Below are positions 1-8,866 of a stretch of DNA of 64,000 nt, in pieces. The notes under the pieces were generated by a model. The model was given only the letters and a program-made list of their open reading frames with translations, ran no database searches and had not been told where the DNA came from. This DNA comes from Lentibacillus saliphilus (lineage in GTDB: Bacteria > Bacillota > Bacilli > Bacillales > Amphibacillaceae), in NCBI RefSeq assembly GCF_019093865.1, contig NZ_JABJXD010000006.1, positions 111,228-175,227 of the forward strand. Reading direction: 5' to 3'. Made by a program: the position numbers and the translations under genes. Each line of letters starts with the position of its first letter. The stretch's first letter is position 1.

Positions 1-1
1 A

Positions 2-451
2 GAGGCAGATCAAGGCTCTCCCGTACCTGGCAGCTATCAGGCGCTCACATATGCCGAGCCACCAGGTATGATGGTTGATAAGTGGGAAGCTCTCAAGGAG
101 GAAACCATTCTATTTCCTTCTAAACAAGCCGAGGAAAAGTATTTTGATGATTATCAGCTTATGAAGCGATTCGGTGAAGGGGTTGCAGAATTTTTCCCGA
201 ATTATGTGGGATATGTCGGTGAAGGGTTTTATATTGATGAAAATTTAAAACGACTGACGATCGAGATTCCGATATCTTTTTATGGAAAAGGTGAAGTGAT
301 TGGCTTTACACAGTATGTTTATGGTCTTGTCAAAGAAACCTTTAGCAGCCAGTATGAGCTTGAAATAAAAATCACATCAGATGACGACGTTGAGAGCATT
401 ATTAGTCGACCGGCAGGCGAAGACGATCCAGATGTATATATTTCTCACTAG
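2..451 (+). CDS. camS: CamS family sex-pheromone lipoprotein, C-terminal part
   Basis: The frame is open from base 2, so the gene starts left of the window and only the last 149 residues are seen. The visible part has the CamS-type tail: a proline/glycine-rich linker, then a compact alpha/beta domain ending in an acidic stretch before the stop. CamS proteins are exported lipoproteins; in staphylococci and enterococci peptides cut from their signal sequence act as sex pheromones. The signal peptide lies outside the window and cannot be judged. A camS homologue (yerH) lies near gat and dgkB genes in Bacillus, which supports the call. The family is recognised from memory of the sequence type, not from a search. 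Confidence 0.7.
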   Translation, partial: EADQGSPVPGSYQALTYAEPPGMMVDKWEALKEETILFPSKQAEEKYFDDYQLMKRFGEGVAEFFPNYVGYVGEGFYIDENLKRLTIEIPISFYGKGEVIGFTQYVYGLVKETFSSQYELEIKITSDDDVESIISRPAGEDDPDVYISH

Positions 452-562
452 TATATGAATTCATTGAAGTGAAAAAGAAAGTGCGTTAGAATTATATGTG
501 GAAATAAACGGCCTGAGCATTCTAGGGCTGACTGTAAGGAAAACTAAGGGGAGGTTGGAATT

Positions 563-2113
563 ATGGTTGTCGCATACAAGCATGAACCGTTTACAGATTA
601 CACAGTGGAAGAAAATAAACAAGCTCTGCTGAAAGCCATCAAGGAAGTTGAAGCAGATATGGGGAAAGACTATCCACTCATTATTGGTGGTGAGCGGATT
701 ACAACTGAAGACAAAATCGTTTCAGTGAATCCAGCGAAAAAAGATGAGATTGTTGGATATGTTTCAAAAGCGAATCAAGATTTAGCAGAAAAAGCGATGC
801 AGGTCGCTGATCAAACCTTTGAAACGTGGAGAAAGTCTGATCCGAAAGTTCGAGCAGACATTTTATTCCGTGCAGCAGCCATCGTTCGGCGGCGAAAATT
901 GGAATTCACTGCTCGCCTTATTAAAGAAGGTGGCAAGCCTTGGAAGGAAGCGGACGCTGATGTCGCAGAAGGCATTGACTTTCTCGAGTACTACGGCCGT
1001 CAAATGCTTAAATTAAAAGATGGTGTTCCTGTGAACAGCCGTCCGATTGAATATAATCAGTACAACTATATCCCACTGGGTGTCGGTGTCGTTATTTCAC
1101 CTTGGAACTTCTTGTTTGCTATAATGGCGGGCACAACGGTTGCGGCGATGGTTACTGGTAATACAGTTTTATTGAAGCCAGCTAGTTCAACGCCTGTTAT
1201 CGCTTATAAGCTCATGGAAGTGCTTGAAGAAGCCGGAATGCCAGCAGGGGTTGTGAACTACATTCCAGGCCCAGGAAGCGAAGTCGGCGATTATCTCGTT
1301 GACCACCCACGTACACGTTTTGTGAGCTTTACAGGTTCACGTGCGGTTGGTACACGCATTTTTGAACGGGCAGCTAAGATTCAAGACGGTCAAAAGTGGT
1401 TGAAGCGCACGATCATAGAGATGGGCGGTAAGGATACGATCGTCGTTGATAATGAAGCAGATCTCGAGCTCGCAGCTCAGTCGATCGTCCAGTCTGCATT
1501 CGGATTTTCCGGACAAAAATGCTCAGCATGCTCACGCGCGGTTATTCATGAGGACGTTTATGATCACGTGAAGGATCGTGTCGTAGAATTGACGAAAGAG
1601 CTGACAGTCGGTAATCCTTCTGATGCAAACAATTTATTCATGGGTCCTGTTATTGATCAAGCTGCTTATGACAAAATTACAGGCTACATTGATATCGGTA
1701 AAAATGAAGGCGAATTACTCGTCGGTGGAGAAGGTGACGACAGCATAGGCTGGTTTGTTAACCCAACTGTATTCGGTGACGTCGATCCGGAAGCACGCAT
1801 CATGCAGGAAGAAATTTTTGGCCCAGTTGTAGCTTTGACAAAAGCGAAGAATTTCGATGAAGCAATTGATATCGCTAATAATACAGAATACGGACTTACA
1901 GGCGCTGTGATCACGAATAACCGTGCTCACCAAGAACAAGCGCGTCAAGATTTCCACGTCGGCAACTTGTACTTCAACCGTGGTTGTACAGCTGCAATCG
2001 TCGGCTATCAGCCATTTGGCGGCTTCAACATGTCAGGTACAGACTCAAAAGCCGGTGGTCCAGATTACTTAGTTCAGCATATGCAAGGTAAAACAACATC
2101 AGAAATGTTTTAA
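563..2113 (+). CDS. rocA: L-glutamate gamma-semialdehyde (1-pyrroline-5-carboxylate) dehydrogenase
   Basis: The enzyme oxidises glutamate semialdehyde/P5C to glutamate with NAD, the last step of proline and arginine breakdown, in the cytoplasm. The 516 residues match the usual RocA/PutC length of about 515. The aldehyde dehydrogenase hallmarks are present: the general-base glutamate at about residue 286 in IIEMGGKD, and the nucleophilic cysteine at about residue 320 in GQKCSACSR. The start follows GGGGAGG by 7 bases. No proline dehydrogenase gene is adjacent, so it may serve arginine or ornithine breakdown as well as proline. A strong terminator follows, so it is probably transcribed alone. 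Symbol rocA is used for the Bacillus orthologue; ycgN/putC is the alternative paralogue. Confidence 0.93.
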   Translation: MVVAYKHEPFTDYTVEENKQALLKAIKEVEADMGKDYPLIIGGERITTEDKIVSVNPAKKDEIVGYVSKANQDLAEKAMQVADQTFETWRKSDPKVRADILFRAAAIVRRRKLEFTARLIKEGGKPWKEADADVAEGIDFLEYYGRQMLKLKDGVPVNSRPIEYNQYNYIPLGVGVVISPWNFLFAIMAGTTVAAMVTGNTVLLKPASSTPVIAYKLMEVLEEAGMPAGVVNYIPGPGSEVGDYLVDHPRTRFVSFTGSRAVGTRIFERAAKIQDGQKWLKRTIIEMGGKDTIVVDNEADLELAAQSIVQSAFGFSGQKCSACSRAVIHEDVYDHVKDRVVELTKELTVGNPSDANNLFMGPVIDQAAYDKITGYIDIGKNEGELLVGGEGDDSIGWFVNPTVFGDVDPEARIMQEEIFGPVVALTKAKNFDEAIDIANNTEYGLTGAVITNNRAHQEQARQDFHVGNLYFNRGCTAAIVGYQPFGGFNMSGTDSKAGGPDYLVQHMQGKTTSEMF

Positions 2114-2146
2114 ATTGTTGCGTATTAAATAACACTGTTACATCAG

Positions 2147-2182
2147 ACACCTCTTGTTAAATTCTTTGCAAGAGGTGTTTTC
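2147..2182 (+). terminator. Intrinsic terminator of rocA
   Basis: Perfect 10-bp stem ACACCTCTTG / CAAGAGGTGT followed by a short T-run, 33 bases after the rocA stop. Confidence 0.85.
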
Positions 2183-2221
2183 ATAGTTTTCATAGCCAGT
2201 TTTCATAAATATAGGAAAGTA

Positions 2222-2268
2222 GGAAAGTTTTTAGGGGGTTAAGTGCTATATTTACCCCTCAACTTTCC
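2222..2268. repeat. Nested inverted repeat upstream of the NprR-like gene
   Basis: Outer arms GGAAAGTT (2222-2229) and AACTTTCC (2261-2268) are perfect complements. Inner AGGGG and CCCCT also pair, leaving a loop of about 17 bases. There is no T-run, so it is not a simple terminator. It lies just upstream of the proposed promoter and could be an operator or an RNA structure. Confidence 0.5.
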
Positions 2269-2272
2269 CAAT

Positions 2273-2299
2273 ATGACATAAGCCAATATATGTTATGAT
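2273..2299 (+). promoter_or_regulatory. Candidate extended -10 promoter for the NprR-like gene
   Basis: TGTTATGAT (2291-2299) is a TGn-extended -10 box, with a poor -35-like ATGACA (2273-2278) 15 bases before the hexamer. It lies 112 bases upstream of the start codon. Confidence 0.4.
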
Positions 2300-2410
2300 A
2301 GATATACAGATAAAGTTAAGCAAATGTTCTCGAAATGCACAACCCACTTTAATGTATATCTTCTGTAGAGCACAATAATTCAAGTCTAGAATAAGAGAGT
2401 GTGAACAGAA

Positions 2411-3673
2411 ATGGGAATTGGAGCCAAGATAAAATGGACGCGCCTGGAACAAGGGATGACACAGGAGGATCTTGCTGAAGGAATCGTGTCAATGTCTTAT
2501 TTATCGAAAATAGAGAACGAACGAACTGCTCCAAGTACAGACGTCGTTGCCATGCTCTGTACACGGCTTGGGATTGAAGCAGATATTGATTTTGAAGAAC
2601 GCTTACAAGAAAAGCTGCTTGAGTGGTATAAATTGCTCCGGAGTATGGAGGATAAGCAAAAAATAACTACATTATATGAAGAAATAGACGGCTTAATCAG
2701 TATGAGCAAGTCTCAAAACTTGTTATATGAAATTCACCGCATTAAATATTACTTGATATTTGCTGAATATGATGACGTGCTTGTGCACATTAATAAATTA
2801 AAAAAAGTAGCCGAAACCTTTGATAAGTATCAACAATATTTTTGGTACAAATACCGAGGGAACTACTATTCATTAATGGGCGACTTTTCAGAAGCATTAA
2901 GATTGTATCAGTTAGCAGAGGAAAATATGAACCATATTGATTTAGAAGAGGAAGAGCTTGCAGATATAAAGTATTCCATTGCTGTAACTCACAGTAAGTT
3001 AAGACATACACTTGAAACGATAGAATATACAGATCTAGCACTCGAAATGTACCAGAAGGAATACAATTTTACGAGATGTGCGCACTGTCATATATTGTTA
3101 GGCATATCCTATAGACGCTTAAAAATGTATGATAAAGCGATTAAAAATCAAAACCTTGCGAAGCATCTCGGCGAAATTACTGAAAATAAACAAATCATTC
3201 AACTGAGCAATCAAAATTTAGGTTATCTCCATTCTGTAAAAGGCAATACGGAGGAAGCGATTAAATACTATGAAGAGGTTGCGGCAGACGAAACAGTTGA
3301 TGTCATAGAAAACCTAGCGGCAACAACCTCCTTAATCCGTGAGTACTATAAACTCGAGCTTTATGAGAAAGCAAGAGAGATGATTGCCAAGAGTACGGAA
3401 TTGCTGGAAACACGATTATACGGAGATGAATATAAATATTTTTACTACATGACATATACATATGACTTTGCATTAAAAGATGATCATGACAATTTCGAAG
3501 CACTTGTAACAGAGGAATTTCTCCCTTATTTACGCAAAAACAAGGATTACGCAAGCCTTGTGACCTATACAAAGATGATGGCTGCACATTATGAAAAGCA
3601 GCAAAGGTACAAAGAAGCATCAAGGTTCTACAAGCTGGCTAATGTTAATTATCAAGAGCTTGTAGACGTTTAA
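2411..3673 (+). CDS. NprR-like peptide-responsive regulator (RRNPP family: XRE HTH plus TPR repeats)
   Basis: A cytoplasmic quorum-sensing type regulator of 420 residues, the size of Bacillus NprR. Residues about 5-60 form an XRE helix-turn-helix (EQGMTQEDLAEG, then SYLSKIENER). The rest is helical and carries tetratricopeptide-like repeats, for example around KYRGNYYSLMGDFSEALRLY and LGYLHSVKGNTEEAIKYYEE. In this family the repeats bind a short re-imported peptide, which changes DNA binding. The gene ends 15 bases before a tiny gene for a secreted peptide (3689-3829), the arrangement known for nprR-nprX and plcR-papR. The ribosome site before ATG is weak. Whether it controls proteases, as NprR does, cannot be told here. 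Confidence 0.85.
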   Translation: MGIGAKIKWTRLEQGMTQEDLAEGIVSMSYLSKIENERTAPSTDVVAMLCTRLGIEADIDFEERLQEKLLEWYKLLRSMEDKQKITTLYEEIDGLISMSKSQNLLYEIHRIKYYLIFAEYDDVLVHINKLKKVAETFDKYQQYFWYKYRGNYYSLMGDFSEALRLYQLAEENMNHIDLEEEELADIKYSIAVTHSKLRHTLETIEYTDLALEMYQKEYNFTRCAHCHILLGISYRRLKMYDKAIKNQNLAKHLGEITENKQIIQLSNQNLGYLHSVKGNTEEAIKYYEEVAADETVDVIENLAATTSLIREYYKLELYEKAREMIAKSTELLETRLYGDEYKYFYYMTYTYDFALKDDHDNFEALVTEEFLPYLRKNKDYASLVTYTKMMAAHYEKQQRYKEASRFYKLANVNYQELVDV

Positions 3674-3688
3674 AAGGAGGGGATATAA

Positions 3689-3829
3689 TTGAAAAAGATG
3701 GTTGCAGCTATTTTGCTTGGTTCCATGTTGACTGTGGCGCTCTTTGTGACATCTGGTGACTATATGGACCAGACGATTGAGCGAGAACCGCCGATCATCA
3801 TTCAAAACGGCGTTACCTCTTCCAGTTAA
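3689..3829 (+). CDS. Putative NprX-like signalling propeptide (46 aa)
   Basis: A 46-codon reading frame with a TTG start behind a very strong AAAGGAGGGG site, 15 bases after the NprR-like stop. The product starts with a lysine pair and a hydrophobic core (MVAAILLGSMLTVALFV), typical of a Sec signal peptide, and ends in a short polar tail with EREPPIIIQNG and TSSS. NprX and PapR precursors share this build: about 40-50 residues, exported, with the active 5-8-mer near the C-terminus. The active peptide is unknown; a stretch within PPIIIQNGV is the best guess. The tail does not match the SKPDIVG peptide of B. thuringiensis. A terminator follows at 3883. Confidence 0.75.
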   Translation: MKKMVAAILLGSMLTVALFVTSGDYMDQTIEREPPIIIQNGVTSSS

Positions 3830-3882
3830 GTGATGGAAGGCTGGTAGTAGTTTTTTTACCCTATTACTATATGATGTACTTG

Positions 3883-3918
3883 CCTGAAATAGCCGATGCT
3901 ATTTCAGGTCTTTTTTTG
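3883..3918 (+). terminator. Terminator after the regulator-propeptide pair
   Basis: Perfect 10-bp stem CCTGAAATAG / CTATTTCAGG with a 6-base loop, then TCTTTTTTT. It marks the end of the nprRX-like transcript. Confidence 0.85.
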
Positions 3919-3934
3919 TTTCAACAGTTTCTTT

Positions 3935-4242
3935 GGGGACAATTAGAGGTTCACGCCGATTTCGATGCCGTTCTCGCCGATACTGAGGCCATTCTCGCCG
4001 ATTTTGAGGCCGTTCTCGCCGATTTTGAGGCCATTTCCGCCGATACTGAGGCTGTTCTTGCCGATACTGAGGTCGTTTTCGCCGATACCGAGGCTGTTCT
4101 CGCCGATTTTGAGGCCGTTCTCGCCGATTCCATGGCCATTCCCGCCGATACCGAGGCCATTCCCGCCGATTCCGATCTGCTTCCGGAGCTAGCGTTTAGC
4201 ATTGTTCGTCTCCTTATGCGTTAAATTTTAAGACTTGTCCCA
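3935..4242. repeat. Composite intergenic element: 21-bp array between arms of a dispersed inverted repeat (copy A)
   Basis: The left end (GGGGACAATTAGAGGTT, 3935-3951) and the right arm (4183-4242, containing GCATTGTTCGTCT and ending TTGTCCCA) resemble the two arms of the element at 33616-33754. Between the arms sits an 11-unit tandem array. The frames that run through the array on both strands (117, 83 and 75 codons) are low-complexity products of a period divisible by three, and one contains the terminator at 3883. They are not called as genes. Confidence 0.65.
3954..4184. repeat. 21-bp tandem repeat array, 11 units
   Basis: Eleven consecutive 21-base units start at 3954 and repeat every 21 bases to 4184. 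Each begins CGCCGAT, nearly always preceded by T or C, and most continue with GAGGC. Units differ at a few positions, so the array is old or tolerant of change. The core is the reverse complement of the core of the array at 43670-43752. Confidence 0.9.
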
Positions 4243-4307
4243 ATTTCGTGTGTAGACTTCTGTGCGGGCAGTTTAGGAGGTTTCATCTAGGAGACAGCCC
4301 TTCAAGA

Positions 4308-4676
4308 TTAAATATAATACACTAAAAGTAAAACGATTGTAATGAAAGACAAAGACAATGCATGAAAACGCATATGTTCGTAAAAATTAAGATTGACCCG
4401 GTCAGAAAGATCTTCTTTGTTGTCCATCTCCTTTAATAAATCTCTATCCTTTTGGAAGATGGAGCGAAATTTCCTGAAGCCGAATGTAATACCGTTGAAA
4501 AAACCACCTTTACTAATGAACAGCACAAGCCACAATATAATATATATAAAAGTTAAATAAAACAAAATATTTACGTAATTAACCAAAGAGAAATTGGAAG
4601 ATATTACAAACAGTATAATGCTTGCAAGAAGGTTCATGATAAGCATGAACCATTTGTTCTTTAAGCTAAAAGTCAT
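4308..4676 (-). CDS. Small integral membrane protein, DUF3899-like
   Basis: A 122-residue protein with two N-terminal membrane segments (about residues 9-27 and 32-55), a basic cytoplasmic stretch with FFNGITFGFRKFRSIFQK, and a third hydrophobic segment at the extreme C-terminus. The layout resembles the small DUF3899 membrane family of Bacillaceae, which has no known function; that match is from memory. The start follows AAGGTGA by 5 bases. It stands alone, facing the repeat element, with no clear terminator. Confidence 0.65.
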   Translation of the reverse strand: MTFSLKNKWFMLIMNLLASIILFVISSNFSLVNYVNILFYLTFIYIILWLVLFISKGGFFNGITFGFRKFRSIFQKDRDLLKEMDNKEDLSDRVNLNFYEHMRFHALSLSFITIVLLLVYYI

Positions 4677-4829
4677 CTAATTCACCTTTCTTACACGTTT
4701 TATCTTATATTATAGCAAACAAAGTATAAAAAATGATAAAGTTTTTAAAGTAAATTAGCCCTTAAGAAAGCAAGAAGTATTAGGAGTTTCGGTTTATTGG
4801 TTGAAATATTATGTAAATTATAACTAGGA

Positions 4830-4874
4830 AATTTTTAAAAAAGTAGTGCGAAAATCAAATTTATCATGTATAAT
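4830..4874 (+). promoter_or_regulatory. Candidate oppA promoter with a weak CodY-like box
   Basis: TATAAT at 4869-4874 is a perfect -10 hexamer, but no good -35 is seen. The 15-mer at 4830-4844 (AATTTTTAAAAAAGT) matches the CodY consensus AATTTTCWGAAAATT with 3 mismatches. CodY control of opp genes is known in Firmicutes; here it is only suggested. Confidence 0.35.
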
Positions 4875-4920
4875 ATCGCTCATAGGCTAAAAACAACATC
4901 TTAGAGGAGGGTACATCTAT

Positions 4921-6594
4921 ATGAAAATGTCAAAACTTTCATTACTATTCATGCTTGGGCTTTTGCTAACATTTTTAGCAGCTTGTGGCGGTAGTAATGA
5001 TGATACAACAGGATCATCAGATCAAAATGGAAATGATACCGAAAAGGTCGATCAAGTACTTAACCTAGTGAATGGCGACACGATTCCAACAATGGATGTG
5101 TCCTTAGCAACAGACCAATATGCATTCCAGTTTTTAGGCATGACAACTGAAGGGCTTTATCGCCTAGATGAAAATGCATCGCCTACTGAAGGCATTGCAG
5201 CTGACCATGAAGTCAGTGAAGATGGCTTAACTTGGACATTCACACTTCGTGAAGATGCACAATGGGAAAACGGTGATGCCGTAACAGCTCATGACTTCGT
5301 TTATGCATGGCGTCGTGCTGTTGATCCTGCAACTGGTTCTGAATATGGTCCATTCATGATGAATGGCATCATTAAAAATGCTGAAGCGATCAGTACAGGA
5401 GATATGGCAGTTGAAGAATTAGGTGTCAAAGCAGACGGTGATTATACATTAGTCGTTAACCTTGAAAAACCTGTTCCATACTTCCTATCATTGACAACAT
5501 TCGGTACGTTCTATCCACTCCATGAAGAATTTGTGGTAGAAAAAGGCGAAGACTACGCTACTAACAGTGATAACTTACTTGCAAACGGACCGTTCAAAAT
5601 GTCCGATTGGGATAGCACAGCAAGCTCATGGACACTTGTTAAAAATGAGAGCTACTGGGATGCTGACACTGTAAACATTGAAAAAATCAACGTTAATGTT
5701 GTAAAAGATGCACAGGTTGCTGTTGATCTGTATGAAAAAGGCGAGATTGACCGTGCCGACTTATCATCAGACATCGTTGACCAATATATCTCACATGAAG
5801 ATTTTGTTGCAACACCACTTACATCAGTATTCTATTTGAAAATGAATCAAACACGTAATGAAGCACTTGCGAATGTGAATATCCGTAAAGCGATTAGCCA
5901 TGCTTATGATAAACAAGCATTGGTTGACACAATCCTAAATAACGGTTCACTCGTTGCTTACGGTAATATTCCAGAAGGCTTCTCATCTCACCCAGAAACA
6001 TCAGAAGACTATCGCGACATCAATGGTGACCTTGTTACTCAAGATGTTGAAGCAGCTAAAGATTTCTGGGAAAAAGGTTTAGAAGAGCTTGGAACAGATT
6101 CAGTTGAAATCGAATTTCTTGCTGGTGACAGTGAAGTCGCTAAAAATATGAACGAATACTTGAAGAACCAACTTGAAACAAACTTACCTGGTTTAACAGT
6201 TAACTTAAAACAAGTTCCATTCCAGCAACGTTTGGATTTAGATACAAACATGGACTATGATCTTCAATTCTCCGGATGGGGACCAGATTATCAAGATCCA
6301 TACACATTCTTAAGCCTCTGGATCACAGATGGTGAGAACAACAAAATGGGTTACTCAAACGAAGAGTATGATGCATTACTTGCAAAAGCTCAAGGCGAAC
6401 TCGCTACAAAGCCTGTAGAACGTTATGAAGCTTTGCTAGAAGCAGAACAAATCTTATTTGAAGATGCTGCGATTGGACCTATTTATCAAAAAGCAACCGC
6501 ACAGCTTATTTCACCACAAATGGTTGGCGTCTTCATGAATCCATTTGGCGCAGACTACGAGTACAAATGGGCTGAAGTCGTACCAGCAGATTAA
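4921..6594 (+). CDS. oppA: Oligopeptide ABC transporter, peptide-binding lipoprotein
   Basis: The extracellular receptor of the Opp transporter. It is lipid-anchored after a 21-residue signal peptide with lipobox LAAC (lipidated cysteine at 22) and a Gly/Ser/Asp-rich linker. The remaining sequence is an SBP_bac_5 domain, with the usual TWTFTLREDAQWENGDAVTA segment near residue 100. Length 557 is normal. The start follows AGAGGAGGG. It is first of five opp genes and is separated from oppB by an attenuating terminator, which fits the excess of binding protein normally needed. Besides nutrition, Opp imports signalling peptides for RRNPP regulators, and such a pair lies directly upstream. Confidence 0.92.
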   Translation: MKMSKLSLLFMLGLLLTFLAACGGSNDDTTGSSDQNGNDTEKVDQVLNLVNGDTIPTMDVSLATDQYAFQFLGMTTEGLYRLDENASPTEGIAADHEVSEDGLTWTFTLREDAQWENGDAVTAHDFVYAWRRAVDPATGSEYGPFMMNGIIKNAEAISTGDMAVEELGVKADGDYTLVVNLEKPVPYFLSLTTFGTFYPLHEEFVVEKGEDYATNSDNLLANGPFKMSDWDSTASSWTLVKNESYWDADTVNIEKINVNVVKDAQVAVDLYEKGEIDRADLSSDIVDQYISHEDFVATPLTSVFYLKMNQTRNEALANVNIRKAISHAYDKQALVDTILNNGSLVAYGNIPEGFSSHPETSEDYRDINGDLVTQDVEAAKDFWEKGLEELGTDSVEIEFLAGDSEVAKNMNEYLKNQLETNLPGLTVNLKQVPFQQRLDLDTNMDYDLQFSGWGPDYQDPYTFLSLWITDGENNKMGYSNEEYDALLAKAQGELATKPVERYEALLEAEQILFEDAAIGPIYQKATAQLISPQMVGVFMNPFGADYEYKWAEVVPAD

Positions 6595-6628
6595 TTTATA
6601 TTAAAACTTAGAGCTTACTAATGGAGTA

Positions 6629-6664
6629 AGAGAGTGTATACCGTTATGGCATATGCTCTCTTTT
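6629..6664 (+). terminator. Partial terminator between oppA and oppB
   Basis: Stem AGAGAGTGTAT / ATATGCTCTCT (11 pairs with two G-U) followed by four T. It sits in the 177-base oppA-oppB gap and probably lowers oppBCDF expression relative to oppA. Confidence 0.7.
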
Positions 6665-6771
6665 CCGTTAGACCTAATTGTTATGCAATTTGGAAAAGCG
6701 TTGTTTTCGTGACGCTTTATTAATGTTAGGTCAATTCTCATCTGGCCTACCAATTATTAGGAGGTGCAAAA

Positions 6772-7701
6772 GTGGCACGGTATATCGCTAAACGATTGTT
6801 TTATATGTTTGTCGCATTATTTATTATTGCGTCAGTATCGTTCTTCTTGATGAAAATGTTACCTGGTAGTCCACTATCTGCCCAGGACAAGTTATCTGAT
6901 GAACAACAAGAAATTGTTCTAGAAAAATACGGGCTGAACGATCCTCTTCCAGTCCAATACGTACGCTATTTAGGAAACATTGTTAAAGGTGATCTTGGGA
7001 TCTCGTTTCAATTCTCAAATACACCAGTCACCAAAATAATTCAAGATCGTATCGGTCCATCTATGCAGTTAGGATTCCAGGCATTGGTCGTCGGAACGAT
7101 ATTAGGTGTTCTCTTAGGAATGATTGCAGCCATATTCCATAATGGTTTTCTCGATTATAGTTCAACGCTATTGGCAGTTCTTGGGACATCGATCCCTTCC
7201 TTTGTATTTGCCGGACTACTTCAATGGGTTTTTGCAGTGGAGCTCGGCTGGTTCCCGGTAGCTTTCTGGGGAGGATTTGAATATACGGTTCTGCCAACCA
7301 TTGCACTGATGATTTTCCCAATGGCTACTGCAGCACGTTTTATCCGTACAGAAATGCTGGAGGTACTTGGATCAGATTTCATTACAACAGCACGAGCAAA
7401 AGGTATTACAGAGTATGCTGTCGTCTTTAAGCACGGACTCCGCAACTCATTGATCCCGCTCATCACAGTAATTGGCCCCATGGCAATAAGCCTATTAACA
7501 GGCTCACTCGTTATTGAACAAATTTTTGCCATCCCCGGTATTGGTGAACAATTTGTTAATTCAATTATGGTAAATGATTATCCGACAATTATGGGCATGA
7601 CTCTATTGATTGCCTTTTTGTTCATTTTAATCGTTTTAGTTGTGGATATTCTTTACGGATTCATTGATCCAAGAATACGGATATCGGGAGGGGAAAAGTA
7701 A
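6772..7701 (+). CDS. oppB: Oligopeptide ABC transporter permease OppB
   Basis: Membrane subunit forming half of the peptide channel. The 309 residues carry an N-terminal anchor (residues about 9-28), an extracellular loop with the SPLSAQDKL/YGLNDPLPVQYV segment typical of OppB, and a five-helix BPD_transp_1 domain. The EAA loop (TARAKGITEYAVVFKHGLRN) near residues 205-225 contacts the ATPases. Translation starts at GTG, 8 bases after AGGAGG. It is followed by oppC with one base between stop and start. Confidence 0.93.
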   Translation: MARYIAKRLFYMFVALFIIASVSFFLMKMLPGSPLSAQDKLSDEQQEIVLEKYGLNDPLPVQYVRYLGNIVKGDLGISFQFSNTPVTKIIQDRIGPSMQLGFQALVVGTILGVLLGMIAAIFHNGFLDYSSTLLAVLGTSIPSFVFAGLLQWVFAVELGWFPVAFWGGFEYTVLPTIALMIFPMATAARFIRTEMLEVLGSDFITTARAKGITEYAVVFKHGLRNSLIPLITVIGPMAISLLTGSLVIEQIFAIPGIGEQFVNSIMVNDYPTIMGMTLLIAFLFILIVLVVDILYGFIDPRIRISGGEK

Positions 7702-7702
7702 G

Positions 7703-8848
7703 ATGGATCAAAACAAACTGTCAAAAGACATGTTCGAACCTCTCGAGCATAAAGAAGATACAAGTGAAAAAATAGCGCGTCCAAGTCGTTCATTTATGCA
7801 AGATGCAACAAGAACCTTCGTGCGAAATATCGCTGCGATGTTTGCCTTGACTGTTCTCGTCGTTATTTCTGTCATGAGTATCATTGGACCAAGTATGAAT
7901 GAATTTGGCTACGATGACCAAGATCTAACGCGAGCAAAAATACCACCACGTATTCCAGTTTTAGAGAATATTTCTTGGTTGCCATTTGACGGTACAATGA
8001 CAGAGACATTCCAAGGAACAAATGTAGAGGATGCGACAGCAAAAGCGATAATGCGCTTTAAAACAGAAGAAGAATTTGTAGATGTAAAAGTCCTTAATGA
8101 AGGTAATGGTACGAGAAATTCTGCTGAAGTGGACGTCACCTACCATAGTTATCAAGCACTTGGCCTTGATGACACGTATTTTTGGTTAGGGACAGACAAC
8201 TTAGGACGTGACCAGTGGACACGACTTTGGAAAGGAACACGCGTCTCGATGATCATTGCGCTCGCTGCAGCTGCAATTGACTTAGTCATCGGTGTCGCTT
8301 ATGGCGGTATTTCCGCATACCTTGGTGGTCGTGTTGATAATATTATGCAACGTATTATTGAGATCCTTGTTGGGATTCCGAACCTCGTTGTTATTTTGTT
8401 AATGATTATCATTTTACAGCCAGGTATCGTGTCGCTCATTGTCGCGATGATTATTACGGGCTGGATAGGCATGGCGCGGATTGTTCGCGGTGAGGTGTTG
8501 AAGTTAAAGAATCAGGAATTTGTGCTCGCATCACGAACATTAGGTGCGTCTACAGGACGGATTATTACAAAGCACTTGTTGCCAAACATAAGTGGCATCA
8601 TCATCATCAATACGATGTTCACGATTCCGAGTGCAATCTTTACCGAAGCCTTCTTATCATTTATAGGACTTGGCTTGGTACCACCAGAAGCATCACTCGG
8701 GACGTTGATTAATACAGGATTCGATAATTTGCGCACATATCCTTATATGTTTATTTATCCAGCGGCTGTTATTTCATTGATTATGATCGCATTCAATATT
8801 ATGGCGGACGGATTGCGTGATGCGTTTGATCCGAAAATGCATAAATAG
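7703..8848 (+). CDS. oppC: Oligopeptide ABC transporter permease OppC, long form
   Basis: The second channel subunit. ATG at 7703 is chosen over an in-frame upstream codon because it follows GGGAGGGG and abuts the oppB stop. The 381 residues exceed the usual 300-340: between the first membrane helix (about 50-70) and the permease domain lies an extracellular insertion of roughly 90 residues, rich in Asp, Glu and Thr. The conserved LGTDNLGRDQWTRLWKGTR segment and the EAA loop (LASRTLGASTGRIITKHLLP) are intact. Similar insertions are known in some Bacillaceae OppC/AppC proteins; their role is not known to me. Confidence 0.92.
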   Translation: MDQNKLSKDMFEPLEHKEDTSEKIARPSRSFMQDATRTFVRNIAAMFALTVLVVISVMSIIGPSMNEFGYDDQDLTRAKIPPRIPVLENISWLPFDGTMTETFQGTNVEDATAKAIMRFKTEEEFVDVKVLNEGNGTRNSAEVDVTYHSYQALGLDDTYFWLGTDNLGRDQWTRLWKGTRVSMIIALAAAAIDLVIGVAYGGISAYLGGRVDNIMQRIIEILVGIPNLVVILLMIIILQPGIVSLIVAMIITGWIGMARIVRGEVLKLKNQEFVLASRTLGASTGRIITKHLLPNISGIIIINTMFTIPSAIFTEAFLSFIGLGLVPPEASLGTLINTGFDNLRTYPYMFIYPAAVISLIMIAFNIMADGLRDAFDPKMHK

Positions 8849-8866
8849 AAAGGCAGGTGTCCATAT

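Noticed and set aside
3303..3623. 106-codon minus-strand frame
   Set aside because: Shadow of the NprR-like gene.
3871..4224. 117-codon plus-strand frame and opposing frames (83 and 75 codons) over the 21-bp array
   Set aside because: The period is a multiple of three, so every unit repeats in phase and stops are avoided by chance in several frames. There is no ribosome site and the frame includes a terminator.
3935..4242. CRISPR array
   Set aside because: Units are contiguous 21-mers with no unique spacers, and no cas genes are present.
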